In this document: positions 45,505 through 59,721 of the stretch, piece by piece
Layout: every line of letters begins with the position of its first letter
How positions within the stretch are numbered: position 1 is the first letter of the stretch
Source of the DNA: an uncultured Mycoplasma sp.
GTDB lineage: Bacteria; Bacillota_I; Bacilli_A; Mycoplasmatales; Metamycoplasmataceae
Length of the DNA: 64,000 bases
Reading direction: 5' to 3'
Assembly: GCA_947039505.1 (NCBI GenBank)
Contig: CAMQYZ010000001.1
Location: 124,001-188,000 of the forward strand
Translations under genes and position numbers: made by a program
The notes under the pieces: model-generated
The model's database searches: none
Seen by the model: only the letters and a program-made list of their open reading frames with translations
Told to the model about the DNA's origin: nothing

Positions 45505-48117
45505 TTAAATTATTTTTCTAATATCATCTAAAGATATTTCCTCTATTGAAGAACCTTGTCAAATTAAATTATTTCCACCACCATTAATTTTTTTGATAGA
45601 AGATAATTTATTAGCAAAGTCTTTTGAATCTATTTTTTTAGAAGATATTATCAAAGAAGAGCTTTTTTCAAAAGTGGACAACAAAATAACTAATGCTTGT
45701 GGAAATTTTTCCCTTATTAAAATTGCTGTGTTCTTAATAATACTTTTTTCAATATTATTTGCAAAATATAACTCAATATCATTGACTTTAATTGGTGTTA
45801 ACGAAATATCTAAAGACATTTTTTTAGGTTTTAATAATTCTTTCATCAATTCTTTATGTTTATCTATTTCCAGATAAATATCTTTTAAATATTGATTTAA
45901 GTTTTCGATATTTTTAAATTTAATTTCTATTTTTTTACCTGATAATTTATTTATTTTTTGGATTAATAAATTTAAGGACACTAAATTTTTATCTATTTGC
46001 TCCTGAATGCTGTGATTTACTAAATCATTAGATGTTAGAGCTCTAATTCTATAAATTCCAGAACCCTTATTATCCACAGATACTATTTTAAAACTTTCTA
46101 AATTTTTTGTGAAATCAATATGAGTTCCTCCACACAAGTCAGTAGTTACATCATCAAATTTAACTACCCTAACATTTTCAGTGTTAAAATATTCCATTTC
46201 TTCAATAGTCATAATAGCACCCATTTTTTTTGCTTTTGTTGTAGTTGTTATTATATATTCTCGTTTAATATTATTATTAATTACTTTATTGACAAAATCT
46301 TCAATCATAATTATTTCTTTTTCTGTAGGTCTTTGTTTTAAAGGAAAATCAAAAGTTAATCTATCCTGATTATTATTAGAACCTAATTGTACAATAGAAT
46401 TTCCGTATATATGTCTTAGAGCAGCAAATAATAGGTGTGTCGCTGAATGATTCCTCATTAAACCTAATCTTGTAAATTGATCAACAAAACACTCAATAAT
46501 ATCTTGATCATTAATTTTTCCTTCGACTTTATGAATATGATTATTGTTTTTGTCCTTAAAAACATCTAATACCTTTATTTTATTTCCCGCTTGTATTAAA
46601 TAACCCTTGTCATGCAATTGACCACCACTAGTTGCATAAAAAGGTGTATTATCCAATATCAAATAACCTATTCCACTAAGTTCGCTTATCTTTTTTTCTT
46701 CATTCAATAAAAATAATATTTTTGATTTACTATACTCATGTTCATAACCAATAAAATTACTAATTGATTCATTAATTATATTAAGAGAATTTAATGCTTT
46801 TGAAAAATTATTGTGCTCTTGTTTCCCTTTACTAATTGCAGAATGCTTTTCCTTTAGTATCTCCAAATCACTTAAGTTCATTTTAATATTATGGTCAGAT
46901 AAAACATCATTAGTCATTTCTAACGGAAAGCCATATGTTTCAAATAATTTAAATGCAATGTTGACATCAAAAAAATCTATTGTATTAGCAATTTCATCAT
47001 CTAATATTTTTTTTCCTTGAAGAATAGTTTTTGAAAAGCTTTCTTCTTCTTTTTCAATAATTGAAGAAACAAGTTCAACATCAATTTCAAAAATCAACGT
47101 ATCCTTTGTAATTTGAACTAATTTATTTAAAAAAGTTTTTTCTTTAATTCCTAATTTAACACCTGAATAATAAGCTCTTCTTATTAATCTTCTAATAATA
47201 TATCCTCTTTGAGTACTAGAAGGTTCAGCACCATCATTTATGGCATTTACTACTGCTCTCATATGATCTGATATTATTTTAAAATGCTTATTAATGATTT
47301 TTTGTTCAAGATTATTGGTGAAATAATTTGAAATATCATATTTTAAATCCGTATATTTTTCCACTTCTTTGATAATTTCTTGAAATAAATCTGTGTCAAA
47401 GTTTGTCGGAACATTTTGCATTATAGATACTATTCTTTCTAAACCAGCGCCAGTATCAATATTTTTTTGAGCAAGTTCAACATACTCATTATTACCTAAA
47501 TTATTGTATTGACTAAAAACAATATTTCAAATTTCAATAAATCTATCATTTTCAATATCATCTTTAATTAATTCAGATCCACCATCATGATATTTAATTC
47601 CACGATCATAAAATATTTCTGTATTTGGTCCACAAGGTCCTGAACCAACATCTCAAAAATTTAAGTCTCTATTTCCTGAAATTATTTGAGATTCTTTATA
47701 ACCTAAAGAAAGTCATTTTTCCTTAACTTCTAAATCTTCTTCAAAATAAGTAATATAAATTTTATCTTTATCTAGTTTTAAAATATCTATTATAAATTCA
47801 TTTGCAAATTCAATAGCTTCTGATTTAAAATAATCTCCAATAGAAAAATTACCAAGCATTTCAAAAAAAGTATGATGCCTTGCTGTAATTCCTACATTTT
47901 CTATATCATTTGTTCTTATTGATTTTTGTGAATTTACTAATCTAGGCGCTGGAGGTTTTTTCTTTCCTGAAAAAAAATCTTTCAAAGTTGCTACACCTGA
48001 ATTAATTCATAGTAATGAATTATCGTTGTGTGGTATTAATGATTTTGACGGAATAAATAAATGTTCTTTTGATTCAAAAAACTTTATTCATTTTTCTCTT
48101 ACTTCTTTGGAATTCAT
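45505..48117 (-). CDS. alaS: Alanine--tRNA ligase
   Basis: ORFs 45559-47421 and 47713-47985 in one frame; class II AlaRS N-term ([53 protein letters not shown]), editing domain [12 protein letters not shown] and CGGTH. Confidence 0.96.
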
Positions 48118-48200
48118 ATTATTTAATTTTATATTAAAAAAATGTCAATGCTTATATTTAATTTAGAAAATATGTCAATCAAGGATAATTTTAAAATAAA

Positions 48201-48230
48201 AAAACAAACTCAGTTAGTTTGAATTTTTTT
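48201..48230 (-). terminator. Terminator of pyk
   Basis: CAAACT-CAGTT-AGTTTG hairpin flanked by A/T tracts just 3' of the pyk stop. Confidence 0.65.
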
Positions 48231-48244
48231 CTATAACATTAAGA

Positions 48245-49675
48245 TTAATACTTGAATTCTTTAGTTGTATAATCACTATCAGCAACAAGGAATTTATCAC
48301 CTTTTTCAACACCAAATGGTTTCAATGTTTCTGCAGCTTTAGAAGGATCTTTTTTAATTTCGTTAAAGTAAGCAATAGAATCCAAAGAAACAAAGACACT
48401 ATTTGTAATACCAAATTTACCAATCATATCTTTGTCGTTAACAATACCTATAATTGCTGCATGTGGTCTATATTTTGCAATAGTTTGCAAAAGGGCTCCT
48501 GTTGCTGAACGCACAATAACAAATTTAAATTCTCCTGATTGAGTTTTTTTAGCAATTTCAAAAGCAATTTTATTTCTTTCATCTTTTAGTGAGTTATCAA
48601 AAGCTTCTTGCATTTGAACAGGGTAGTAAAGTTTGTTATAAAATTCTTTTTCAGCTCTCATATTAATTGTTGACATAACTTGCACTGATTCTACTGGGAA
48701 ATCTCCAGATGCAGATTCTCCAGACAACATTGTAGCATCTGCACCTAATTCTGTTGCTCAATAAACATCAGTAACTTCAGCTCTAGTAGGTTGTGGAGAT
48801 TTCTCCATTGAATCTAACATTTGTGTAGCAACAATAACTACTTTGCCTAGTTTACGACATTTTCTAATGATTTTCTTTTGGTTGTAAGGAACTTCAAAGT
48901 AAGGAATTTCTAAACCTAAATCACCACGAGCAATCATTATTCCATCAGAAGCTTCAATAATTTCATCAATTCTTTGAATAGCAACATTAGATTCTATTTT
49001 AGAAATTATTTGAACTTTTGAACCACCAACTGAATTAGCAACCTCTCTTAATTCTTTAACATTAGCAGCAGAGTTAACAAATGAAGCAGCTATATAGTCT
49101 ATTCCATTTTTGATACCAAACTTAATATCTTCTTTATCTTTTTCTGATAAGAACGGTAAAGAGAATTCAATTCCTGGAAGATTAATTCTTTTGTTTGTTT
49201 TTAATAAATGAGTATTAACAGTTTTAACAACAATAGAACCTTTAGAAACAGATGTAACAAATGTTACTAATTTACCATCATCAAATAAAACTTTATCTCC
49301 TTTTTTAACATCTCTATCCATTTCATAAGAAACTGTAATTTCTGAAGCTGTTCCAATTTTAGAAGTATAGTCAGCTGCAGTAGTGTAAACAACTACTTCA
49401 GTATTAGCTTTAATTAATTGAGCTCCATCCTTCATTTTTCCAACTCTAATTTCTGGACCTTTAGTATCTAGTAAAATTGAAATTGGAATATTTAATTCTT
49501 TTTCAATTTTTCTAGCTAAAATAAACTTTTCTAATTGTTCTTCTCTATCTCCGTGTGAAAAATTTGCTCTTATTGTTGTCATACCATTAACTATTAATGC
49601 TTTTAAAACATCATATGTTTCTGATGAAGGACCTATTGTTCCTATTAATTTTGATCTTTTGTCTATGAAATGCAT
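48245..49675 (-). CDS. pyk: Pyruvate kinase
   Basis: [88 protein letters not shown] after TGA. Confidence 0.97.
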
Positions 49676-49771
49676 ATATTTACCCCTTAAAATTATTTCT
49701 TTTAATAATATTATATAGAAATTAATTGATATAAATTTAAAAAAACAAAAGACTTTTACAAAATCAAAATT

Positions 49772-50491
49772 TTAATTTATATTAAGGTTCAAATTCAAAA
49801 TGCTAAATCTAACTTTTCCATTAATATCTCTATAATTAACATATTTTTTATTTGTAAAATATTCTTCTTTTAAGGGATTAATTTCAAATAATAACTTCCC
49901 GTTTTCTGAAATATAATTCAAAGCCTCTTTTTCAATTTTTTTGTAAAAAAACATTCCCTCATCATTTGCAAAAAGTGCTTTATGTGGTTCAAATTTTAAA
50001 ACTGAATTACTCATATTTCTTTTTTCTACAACATCAATATAAGGCGGGTTAGATATTATTAAATCGAATTTCCCTAAAACTTTTTCAAATAAATTTGATT
50101 TAATGATTTCTATATGTACATTGTTTAATTTTGAGTTAATTTTAGTTTGAGAAATTGCATTTTTATCTATATCAACACAAACAACTTCTAACAATGGATT
50201 TCATTTCTTAAGTGCAATTCCTATGTATCCACTACCAGTACACATATCTAAAATTTTTGTGTATTTGTTTTTCAAAATTATTTGTTTAGCTATTTCAACC
50301 AGTTCTTCTGTTTCATATCTTGGTATGAGAATTTTTTTATTTACTTTTATAGTGATATCACTCATTTCAATATAACCAAGTATTTTTTGAACAGGCATTC
50401 CTTTTTTTAATTTAAGTTTTTCAAGAAATGAAATTTTTTGATCCAAACCATATCTTTTTTTTTCTAAAAATAAATCATCAATAGTAGGCAT
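49772..50491 (-). CDS. prmC: Peptide chain release factor N5-glutamine methyltransferase
   Basis: VQKILGYIEMSDITIKVNKKILIPRYETEELVEIA; ILDMCTGSGYIGIALKKW; FDLIISNPPYI. Confidence 0.95.
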
Positions 50492-51570
50492 TAAAAAATG
50501 CCTACATTTTTAATTTTTTCAACTTGCTCTTCAGCCAATAAAGCACTAATTAATGTAGTTAACTTACCATCTAAAATTCCTTTTAAAGAAGCTGAAAAAT
50601 TTATTCTATGATCTGTCACTCTATCTTGTGGATAATTGTAAGTTCTAATTTTTTCACTTCTTGCTCCAGAACCAGCCAATTTCCTAAATTCACCTTCTAA
50701 TTGTTTTTTCTTTTGAACTTCTAAATCAAATAATCTTGTCTTTAAAACACGCATAGCCATATCTTTATTAGATATTTGAGATTTACCATCTTGACAACTA
50801 GCAACAACACCGGTCGGTATATGTGTGATTCTAACTGCAGAATCAGTAGTATTAACTGATTGACCTCCTGCCCCCGATGATCTATATGTATCAATTTTCA
50901 AGTCTGAATTATGAATTTCAATTTCCACATCTTCATCAGCCTCAGGCATAACAGTAATTGTTGCAGTAGAAGTATGAACTCTTCCTTGTGTTTCTGTTTG
51001 AGGGATTCTTTGAACTCTATGCACACCTGATTCAAATTTAAGTTTAGAGTAAACTTTTTCTCCATTAACAGAAAAAATTATTTGAGAATAACCTCCCGTA
51101 TTACTAGGGTATGAATCTAAAACTTTTATTTTCATTGAATTTTGTTCTGCTCATTTTGAATATATTCTAAACAAATCACCAGCAAAAATATTCGCTTCAT
51201 CTCCACCTGCAGCTCCACGAATTTCCACAATAACATTTCTATCATCATTTTCATCAACAGGTAATAATAATATTTTTAATTCTTCAATATATAATTTCAT
51301 TTTCTTTTCAGATTCATTAATTTCTTGTTTGGCCATTTGAATTATTTCTTCATCATTTTCTAATAACATTAATTTAGAATCTTCAATAATATTTTCACAC
51401 AAAATATACTCATTAAACTTGTTTACAATATCCTTTAACATGTTATATTCTTTATTAATTTTTGTATATAATTTTATATTTACTAAAACATCAGGGGATT
51501 TTAAATTTTCCTCAAGACTTTCATATTTTTTTTTAATCTCGGTAAGAGATTCATACATTACTTTTTCCAT
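50491..51570 (-). CDS. prfA: Peptide chain release factor 1
   Basis: [59 protein letters not shown]; one frame through TGA. Confidence 0.97.
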
Positions 51571-51651
51571 TTTAATATTAATTATACTTTAGAAGTATGA
51601 ACATTGCTATAAATCATATTTAAATTTATTTTTTAATGTAAAATTTTATAT

Positions 51652-53033
<1,382 letters not shown>

Positions 53034-53034
<1 letters not shown>

Positions 53035-53408
53035 TGACAATAACTTTTAAATCTACTTATGGACAAAATGAAAATCAACAGGAAATTGAATTTACTTCTC
53101 AATTAACTAAATCTATAGATCAAGATATGAATGTCCTAGAATTTATTGAACCGTCTAATAACATCCAAAATAGAATTGAATATAACGAATCAAAAGTGAC
53201 CATATATGCCGGACCAACAACTATTGATTTAGAAATGAACAAAAAAATTAAAAATAATTTTGTTACAGAACATGGAACAATCATTATTGTTTCATTTTTA
53301 GAAAAACTGATTTTAGATGATAAAAATATAAAATTAAAATATGTTTTAAGCGATGAAAAAGGAAATCTAATAAATAACTTTAAAATTCATTTGGTTATTT
53401 CAAATTAA
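53034..53408 (+). CDS. DUF1934/YwiB-like hypothetical protein
   Basis: ATG overlaps the gltX stop; beta-rich 124-aa protein MTITFKSTYGQNENQQEIEFTSQ...; family assignment tentative. Confidence 0.6.
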
Positions 53409-53623
53409 TTATTTTTATCATTACCAGATGCTACACGACGATTAAATCTTTCAACTCTACCAGCTGATCTAGCAATAGAATTATCTCCTGTATAGAATGC
53501 ATGACAACCTGAACAAATATCAATTGATACATCACTTGATGTAGTTAATAATTGATGATTAGTATTACATGTTGAACATTTAATTGTTAATAATTCTGAT
53601 TTTGGATGAGTGTCTTTTTTCAT
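53405..53623 (-). CDS. rpmE: 50S ribosomal protein L31
   Basis: MKKDTHPKSELLTIKCSTCNTNHQLLTTSSDVSIDICSGCHAFYTGD..., two CxxC motifs. Confidence 0.95.
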   Translation of the reverse strand: MKKDTHPKSELLTIKCSTCNTNHQLLTTSSDVSIDICSGCHAFYTGDNSIARSAGRVERFNRRVASGNDKNN

Positions 53624-53699
53624 AATTTGGAATCCTTTGTGACTTTTTATTTTTATAAATTATATATGAAATAATTAGAATTTAAAAAAAATAGAGTAT

Positions 53700-54287
53700 C
53701 TATTTAGGAAATACAGTTTTTTGTTGTTGCAAAGAAAGTTTTCAAATACCCACTTTATTAAGTTTCGCGTTTATTTCTATTTTTAATAATTGATTATAAT
53801 AGTCGGTATCTGGATAATAAAAAAAACTACTATCAATAGGAGATATATATTTCACCCTTGCTAATCCATTTTTTAATAATTCTAAAGCTAAATCAAAATT
53901 TTTATATTTTACTTTAGTTATTACTCTATTATAAAAATCTAGCTTTCATGTTTCTAAAATAACTTTTTTATTTAAAATTATTTTAGAACTTAAATTAGTA
54001 GCTTTAGATGCATAAAATTTTTGAATACCTTTTGTCGAATTAAAATTACGAGTGGAATCGAAACTTTCAGGAGTATCAACTCCTAATAATCTGTATTTAA
54101 TATTTTTATCATCTTGAAATGTATCGCCATCAATTACTTTAGACACACAAGTATAGTTACTTGGCTGATAACAAGATGCTGTCACAAAAATAGGAAAAAA
54201 AACCATTGAACATAGAGTTCATATCCAAGATATTTTTCTTTTTCGTGCTCTTCATTCATTATTTTTTTTGATTTTACAATTCATCAT
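53700..54287 (-). CDS. Thermonuclease (SNase)-like secreted or lipoprotein nuclease
   Basis: Frame through TGA; MMNCKIKKNNEWRARKRKISWIWTLCSMVFFPIFVTASCYQ signal/lipobox-like; TCVSKVIDGDTFQDDKNIKYRLLGVDTPESFDS. Confidence 0.85.
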
Positions 54288-54419
54288 TATTTAATTATAA
54301 AAACTTTTATTTATAACTTTGACAAAATAGGACAATAATAACATTAAAGAAACATTTTTGCTAAAAAGAACAATTTTACAAATCAATAATTCTAGCAAAG
54401 TTGTCATCACATTAATAAA

Positions 54420-54448
54420 AAAAACAAGCATCGATGCTTGTCCAAAGT
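54420..54448 (-). terminator. Terminator of fba
   Basis: ACAAGCATCGATGCTTGT hairpin with T8 on the - strand. Confidence 0.8.
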
Positions 54449-54452
54449 TTAA

Positions 54453-55346
54453 TTAAGCTTTGTTTTGTGAACCTAATTCTTTTATTTTGTGTTTTACAGT
54501 TTTTTCCATAGCTTTAATACCTGGAGCATATAATTTTCTTGGATCAAAGTTTTTACCTTTTTTCGCCTCACCAGATTCTACATAAGCTCAAATAGCTTCT
54601 GCATTTGATATTTGCAATTCAGTATTAATATTAATTTTAGAAATACCATTTTTAATAGATTTTTTAATTTGATCTGAAGGTATTCCTGAACCACCATGTA
54701 AAACCATTCCAATACCACATGCTTTAGATAAATCCTTCAATGCTTCAAAATTTAAAGATTTTCATGATGAAGGGTAAGGACCATGAATATTACCAATTCC
54801 TGCAGCAAGAAAATCAATTCCTAATTGTGCCATTTTAATAGCTTCTTCAGGTGAACCTATTTCTCCATCACCAATAATTCCGTCTTCTTCTCCACCAATT
54901 GAACCAATTTCAGCTTCAACAGATGCGTTATATTTTTTAGCCAACTCAACCACTTCTTTTGTATTTTGGTAATTAACTTCAAAAGTTTCATGTGAACCAT
55001 CATACATAACAGATGTATAACCCGCTTCTAAAGCTAAAACTGCCCCTTCTTTTGAACCATGATCTAAATGCAAGACAACTGGAACAGTAATGTTTAAATC
55101 TTTAATTAAACCATTTACCATACCAACAACAGTGTTGTAACCACCCATATATTTAACAGCACCTTCTGATGTTCCTAAGATTACTGGCGATTTTTGTTCC
55201 TGAGCTGTCAATAAAGTTGTTTTAGTTCATTCTAAATTATTTATATTAATATGCGGTACAGCATATTTTCCTTCAAACGCCTGAGATACAATATCTTTTG
55301 CATTTACAAGTAAAGATTTGTTTTTTGGTTTATTAAATATATTCAT
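54453..55346 (-). CDS. fba: Class II fructose-1,6-bisphosphate aldolase
   Basis: SPVILGTSEGAVKYMGGYNTVVGMVNGLI...VPVVLHLDHGSKEGAVLALEAGYTSVMYDGSHETFEVN; GSIGGEEDG; C-term QISNAEAIWAYVESGEAKKGKNFDPRKLY. Confidence 0.95.
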
Positions 55347-55435
55347 AATTATATTCTCCTTTTAATTTTGTAATATTTTTTTTCTTCATAATACATTATA
55401 ACACTTATTTTAAATTATTAAAATCTCATAAATAG

Positions 55436-56377
55436 TTATTTTGAAATTTCTTTTGCCATTTCAACTATTTCATCTATTTGTTCTTTTTTTTGTATTACTG
55501 CTCCAGATGCTTTTTCATGTCCTCCACCACCATAAAATTGTGCTATTTGGTGAATATTATGAGTACTAGACCTTAACCTAACTCTTATATCGCCATTTTC
55601 TTGTTCTATGAAAAAAATTCATATTGTATAAGGTTGAATGTTTGCTAAAAAATCAACTCTATTTCTTTTTTCTTCTGATAAATTTAATTCTTTAGATTTT
55701 TCAATACTTAAAAAATAATAAATAACGTTTTCTTTTGTCTTATAGTTATTTAAAACTTCTTTTAAAAAAATTATTTCTTCTTTTGTTCTTTTTGATAAAC
55801 TATTGTGAATAAATTGCACATCAAATTTTGTTTTTAATAATTTTGAAACTAATTTAAATGTTCTTGAAGAAGTTTTATCAAAAAAAAATCTTCCTGAATC
55901 AGTATAAATTCCTAAATAAACATATGCCGCTGCTTTTTTAGAAATTTTTCAATTTAGATAAATTGCTAATTCTGCTATTTGTTCTGCAGAAGCACAATAA
56001 CTTTGATCTACTCAAGCAAGAGTTGGATTTAAATCATCTCCACCAATGTGATGGTCTATCCTTAAAACATTTTTAATCTTTTTGTTCATTATTAGTTCTG
56101 AATATTGAATTCTATTGGAAAAATTTGCATCCACAACAATTCCTAAAGATTGGCCCAAAATTTCATCACTAGGAATTTCATCATGTTTAAATTCCATAAA
56201 GGGCAAAACATCTTTAGAATCACCAATTGCATATACTTTAATGTCAGGAAAGTTATCGTTAATTAATTCTTTTAACCCAAATTGCGAACCTAAACAATCA
56301 CCATCAGGATTAATGTGATGGAAAATAATAATTGATTGATGCCCTTTAATAATTTCTTCTATTTGCTTTAAATTCAT
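55436..56377 (-). CDS. DHH-family phosphoesterase (NrnA/MgpA-like bifunctional oligoribonuclease/pAp phosphatase)
   Basis: SIIIFHHINPDGDCLGSQFGLKELI, GIVVDANFSNR, VLRIDHHIGGDD, C-term FYGGGGHEKASGA. Confidence 0.92.
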
Positions 56378-56573
56378 ATATTTATTTTAACTTAAATAAG
56401 TATTAAAATTATTTTAAAGTTTGATATAATTTTAATTAATAAAGATATCTTGAATTGACAAATGGGCATTATTAATGAAAATATGTATAAAATTACCCGA
56501 AATACATTATTCAGTATATTGTTGAAGATGTGCAATATAAATAAATCATACAAATAAATGAAATGGAGATAAA

Positions 56574-58229
56574 ATGTCTAATACAAGAATTTTTGCCTTA
56601 GGTGGTTTAGATGAGAATGGTAAAAACTGTTATATTTTAGAAGTAGATAAAGACATATATGTAATTAATTCTGGAACAAAAATACCTATTTCTGCTTCAC
56701 ATGGAATCGACACTCTAATTCCAAACTTCAAATATCTTGAAGATAATGCCAATAGAATTAAGGGATTGTTTATTACAGATGTTCAAAACGAATCTTTCTC
56801 TGCTTTACCTTGATTATTAATGATGGTTCCCAACTTAACTATTTATTGTTCTGATTTTTCCTTGTTTTTAATAAAGGAAAGAATTTCAAAATATAATATT
56901 GGAAAATCTAACCATAAACTTAAAGAGATAGATGCCAAAGGTGAAAAGATTGGTTCCATTTTAGTTGAACCAATTGAATTAGCTGGCGCTCTTCCTGGTA
57001 CACTAGGATTTAATTTCAAAACTTTGGATGGAAGTATCATTTTTATGTTTAACTTTGTTAATGCGGATTTGGGAATATATGGAAAGACAGATATTGCTAA
57101 AATAAAACAAAATAATCCTAAAATATTAGCATTAATAATGGATTCTGGAATGTCAAATTTTAATGGTATATCTAGCGAAAATATTGATATTAAAAATTTA
57201 TTAGATGAAAAATTTAATTCAATAAAAGAAAATGAAAGAATAATAGTTGGTTCTTATGATCACGAAATGTCTTCGCTGCAACAGATTTTAGATTTAGCAA
57301 AAAAATATAATAGAACAGTAATTACATATGGAAGAATATATCATCAACTTTTAGAATTTTTAATTAATTCTAACCCTAATTTAGTTTTACCTAAAATTGT
57401 GGATTACAAAAAAATAAAAGAAGAAAAAAGTTGTGTAATAATTGTTTCTGGAACCGTTGAAAGACTATACAAAAGATTTGTACGAATAACAGATGATAAT
57501 GATGTTTACCTAAAAATAAATAATACCGATCATATTGTGATGATTGCTGCACCAGTTAATGGTTTAGAAACTGAATCAACTTATGCCTTAGATGAATTAG
57601 CTAGAAAAACACCTCATATAATTGATTATACTGATAACGAATTTTATCGTTGTAGACCAGCAAAACAAGATATCTTTAATATTATTGAATTATTAAAACC
57701 TGAATATTTTATTCCTGCACAAGGTTTATATAGATATATGATTGTAGCTGTCAAAGAAGCTATAAGGGCTGGTTTGCCACAAAATAAATCTATTCCATTG
57801 CAAAATGGTAAAATTGCGAACTTTCAAAATGGTGAATTAATTTCACAAAAAGAAAGAATTGCTGAAGTTGGAGATATTATAATTGATGGTTTTGGAATTG
57901 GAGATATCTCTAAAGAAGTTATATATGAAAGAGAAGTTATTGCAAGAGATGGAGTTATTGTTGTTTCTGCTCTTTATGACAAAAAAACTAAAAAACTTTT
58001 TGATCATATCGATATTAAATATATTGGAGTTATTGCTTCTAAAGATAGAGAACAAATTGATATTTTAATAGAAAAAACAGTTATTAATATTTATTATGAT
58101 GAATTAAAGTTTTTTACCAAATTTAGTTTATATAACGTACAAGACACCATAAGAAAAGTTATAAGAAAAAAAATATTCAAAACAACTGATAAAGAGCCTA
58201 TGGTTGTTATAATTTTTAATGAAATTTAA
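56574..58229 (+). CDS. RNase J paralog with apparently inactivated metallo-beta-lactamase site
   Basis: Length and order of RNase J (FALGGLDENGKNCYILEVDKDIYVINSG, C-term RDGVIVVSALYDKKTKKL, TIRKVIRKKIFKTTDKEPMVVIIFNEI), but HxHxDH is replaced by TDVQNESFSALP and HGEY-like by PAQGLYRY. Confidence 0.82.
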
Positions 58230-58254
58230 AAATTATATATATTATAATTAAAAA

Positions 58255-59382
58255 ATGATTAAATGAAAAAAAATAGATAAAACTAGAAAATTTCAAAAAA
58301 ATAATTACCATATTTGGACTAACGGTCGTCTTTTGTCACTTATTTTAATTGGTTTATCTCTTTTATTTTTGATTTTATCAATAATTGAATTACCTATTTT
58401 ATCGGCCGTTCCAGGTTATACAGTCGGATTTTTATTTGGATATTATTCATATATATTTTATTTTTTTATAATTTACTATTCTACTTGTAAGTTATTCAAC
58501 ATAAACATTTATTTAATTAAAAAAATTTCCAAGTTTAAAGTATTAAATTACTCTTGATTAAATGTTTTTATATTAACGTTTGGAATAATGTTAATCATAG
58601 AAACTTCAATTTATATCAACAATAATAACGAGGCTTTCCCTGGAGTTGATGCATGAACAGATAACTTTACTTCGTGATGGAAAAATTTTACATCATTCAA
58701 TGACCCAACAAAACCCAACATCAATAACACTGGTGTTATTGTTAGTTTAATATTATCTATTTTGTATTCTTTGGGCGGTACTATTATTGCAATCATTTTT
58801 TCTTTATCACTTATATTTTATTTTATATTTTATTTATTATATTCTTCTCCTATTAAGAAAATTGGTAATAAAAGAGCAGCTAAAAAAAGAGCAGCTGATT
58901 TGAATCAAGAATATGAAACTAAAATAGTTGATCTTTCTTTTGAAGATGAAAATAAAATTATAGTTTCAGAATTTGGAGATAAAATAGTTGGTGATGCAAC
59001 CCAACAAATAGAACTTCTTATAGAAGCAAAAAAGCAAAAAAGCAAATCCAAAACAACACTATTTCCAACAAAACAATTAAAAAACAATAAAAACGAAAAA
59101 CGAAAAACACAAGAATCAATAATTATGGAAATTGAAGATGATCCAGAAGAACTAATTGATATTCCTTTTGATAATCCATTTGAACAAAATAAAATTGTAG
59201 TTTCGACTTCGAATATAACAGATGAAGTAAAGGTTAAAAAACGAGGAGATATTAAGTTAGAAGATACTGAATTTTTATTTAATAATATTGTTGAAAATAA
59301 AAAAGAAAAAAGTCTTAATATATATAATGAAACTCATGATATTAAAATAAAGAAAAAAAATAAAAAGAAAAATAAGGAATAA
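58255..59382 (+). CDS. Four-TM protein resembling the FtsK/SpoIIIE N-terminal domain, with charged C-terminal tail and no motor
   Basis: MIKWKKIDKTRKFQKNNYHIWTNGRLLSLILIGLSLLFLILSIIELPILSAVPGYTVGFLFGYYSYIFYFFIIYYSTCKLF..., further TMs, then Lys/Glu-rich tail ending KKKNKKKNKE*. Confidence 0.65.
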
Positions 59383-59385
59383 ATT

Positions 59386-59715
59386 ATGATTAAAGAAATG
59401 AAATGAAGTGACGCTCAAAAAGAATTAAAAAACACAGATGTTACATATTTGATATTTGGAGCAGAATGATGTGGAGATTGTGTAATGATGGAACCAGTTG
59501 TAGAAGAATTGGAGCAACATTTTAACAAAAATGAAAAAGTACAATTTATTAGAGTTGATGCTGAAGAATCACTATTATTTAGAGATGATAAAAGTGAATA
59601 TAAAGTTTTAAAGATCCCTACACATGTTTTCATGAAAAAAGGAGAAATTGTTACTATAAAATACGAATATATGCCATTGAAAGAAATGATTGAAGAAGTA
59701 AATAAATTATTTTAA
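59386..59715 (+). CDS. Thioredoxin-like protein (WCGDC)
   Basis: MIKEMKWSDAQKELKNTDVTYLIFGAEWCGDCVMMEPVVEELEQHF...VLKIPTHVFMKKGEIV. Confidence 0.88.
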
Positions 59716-59721
59716 ATAATT

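Noticed and set aside
45593-47020. + strand ORFs inside the alaS region
   Set aside because: Antisense to alaS, low-complexity translations
56378-56573. Possible small ORF/leader RNA (MGIINENMYKITRNTLFSILLKMCNINKSYK) upstream of the RNase J paralog
   Set aside because: Plausible -10 (GATATAAT), but no convincing RBS, structure or terminator; too weak to call
57843-58068. ORFs 57843-58055 (-) and 57883-58068 (+) within the RNase J paralog
   Set aside because: Alternative-frame/antisense ORFs in a clearly coding region
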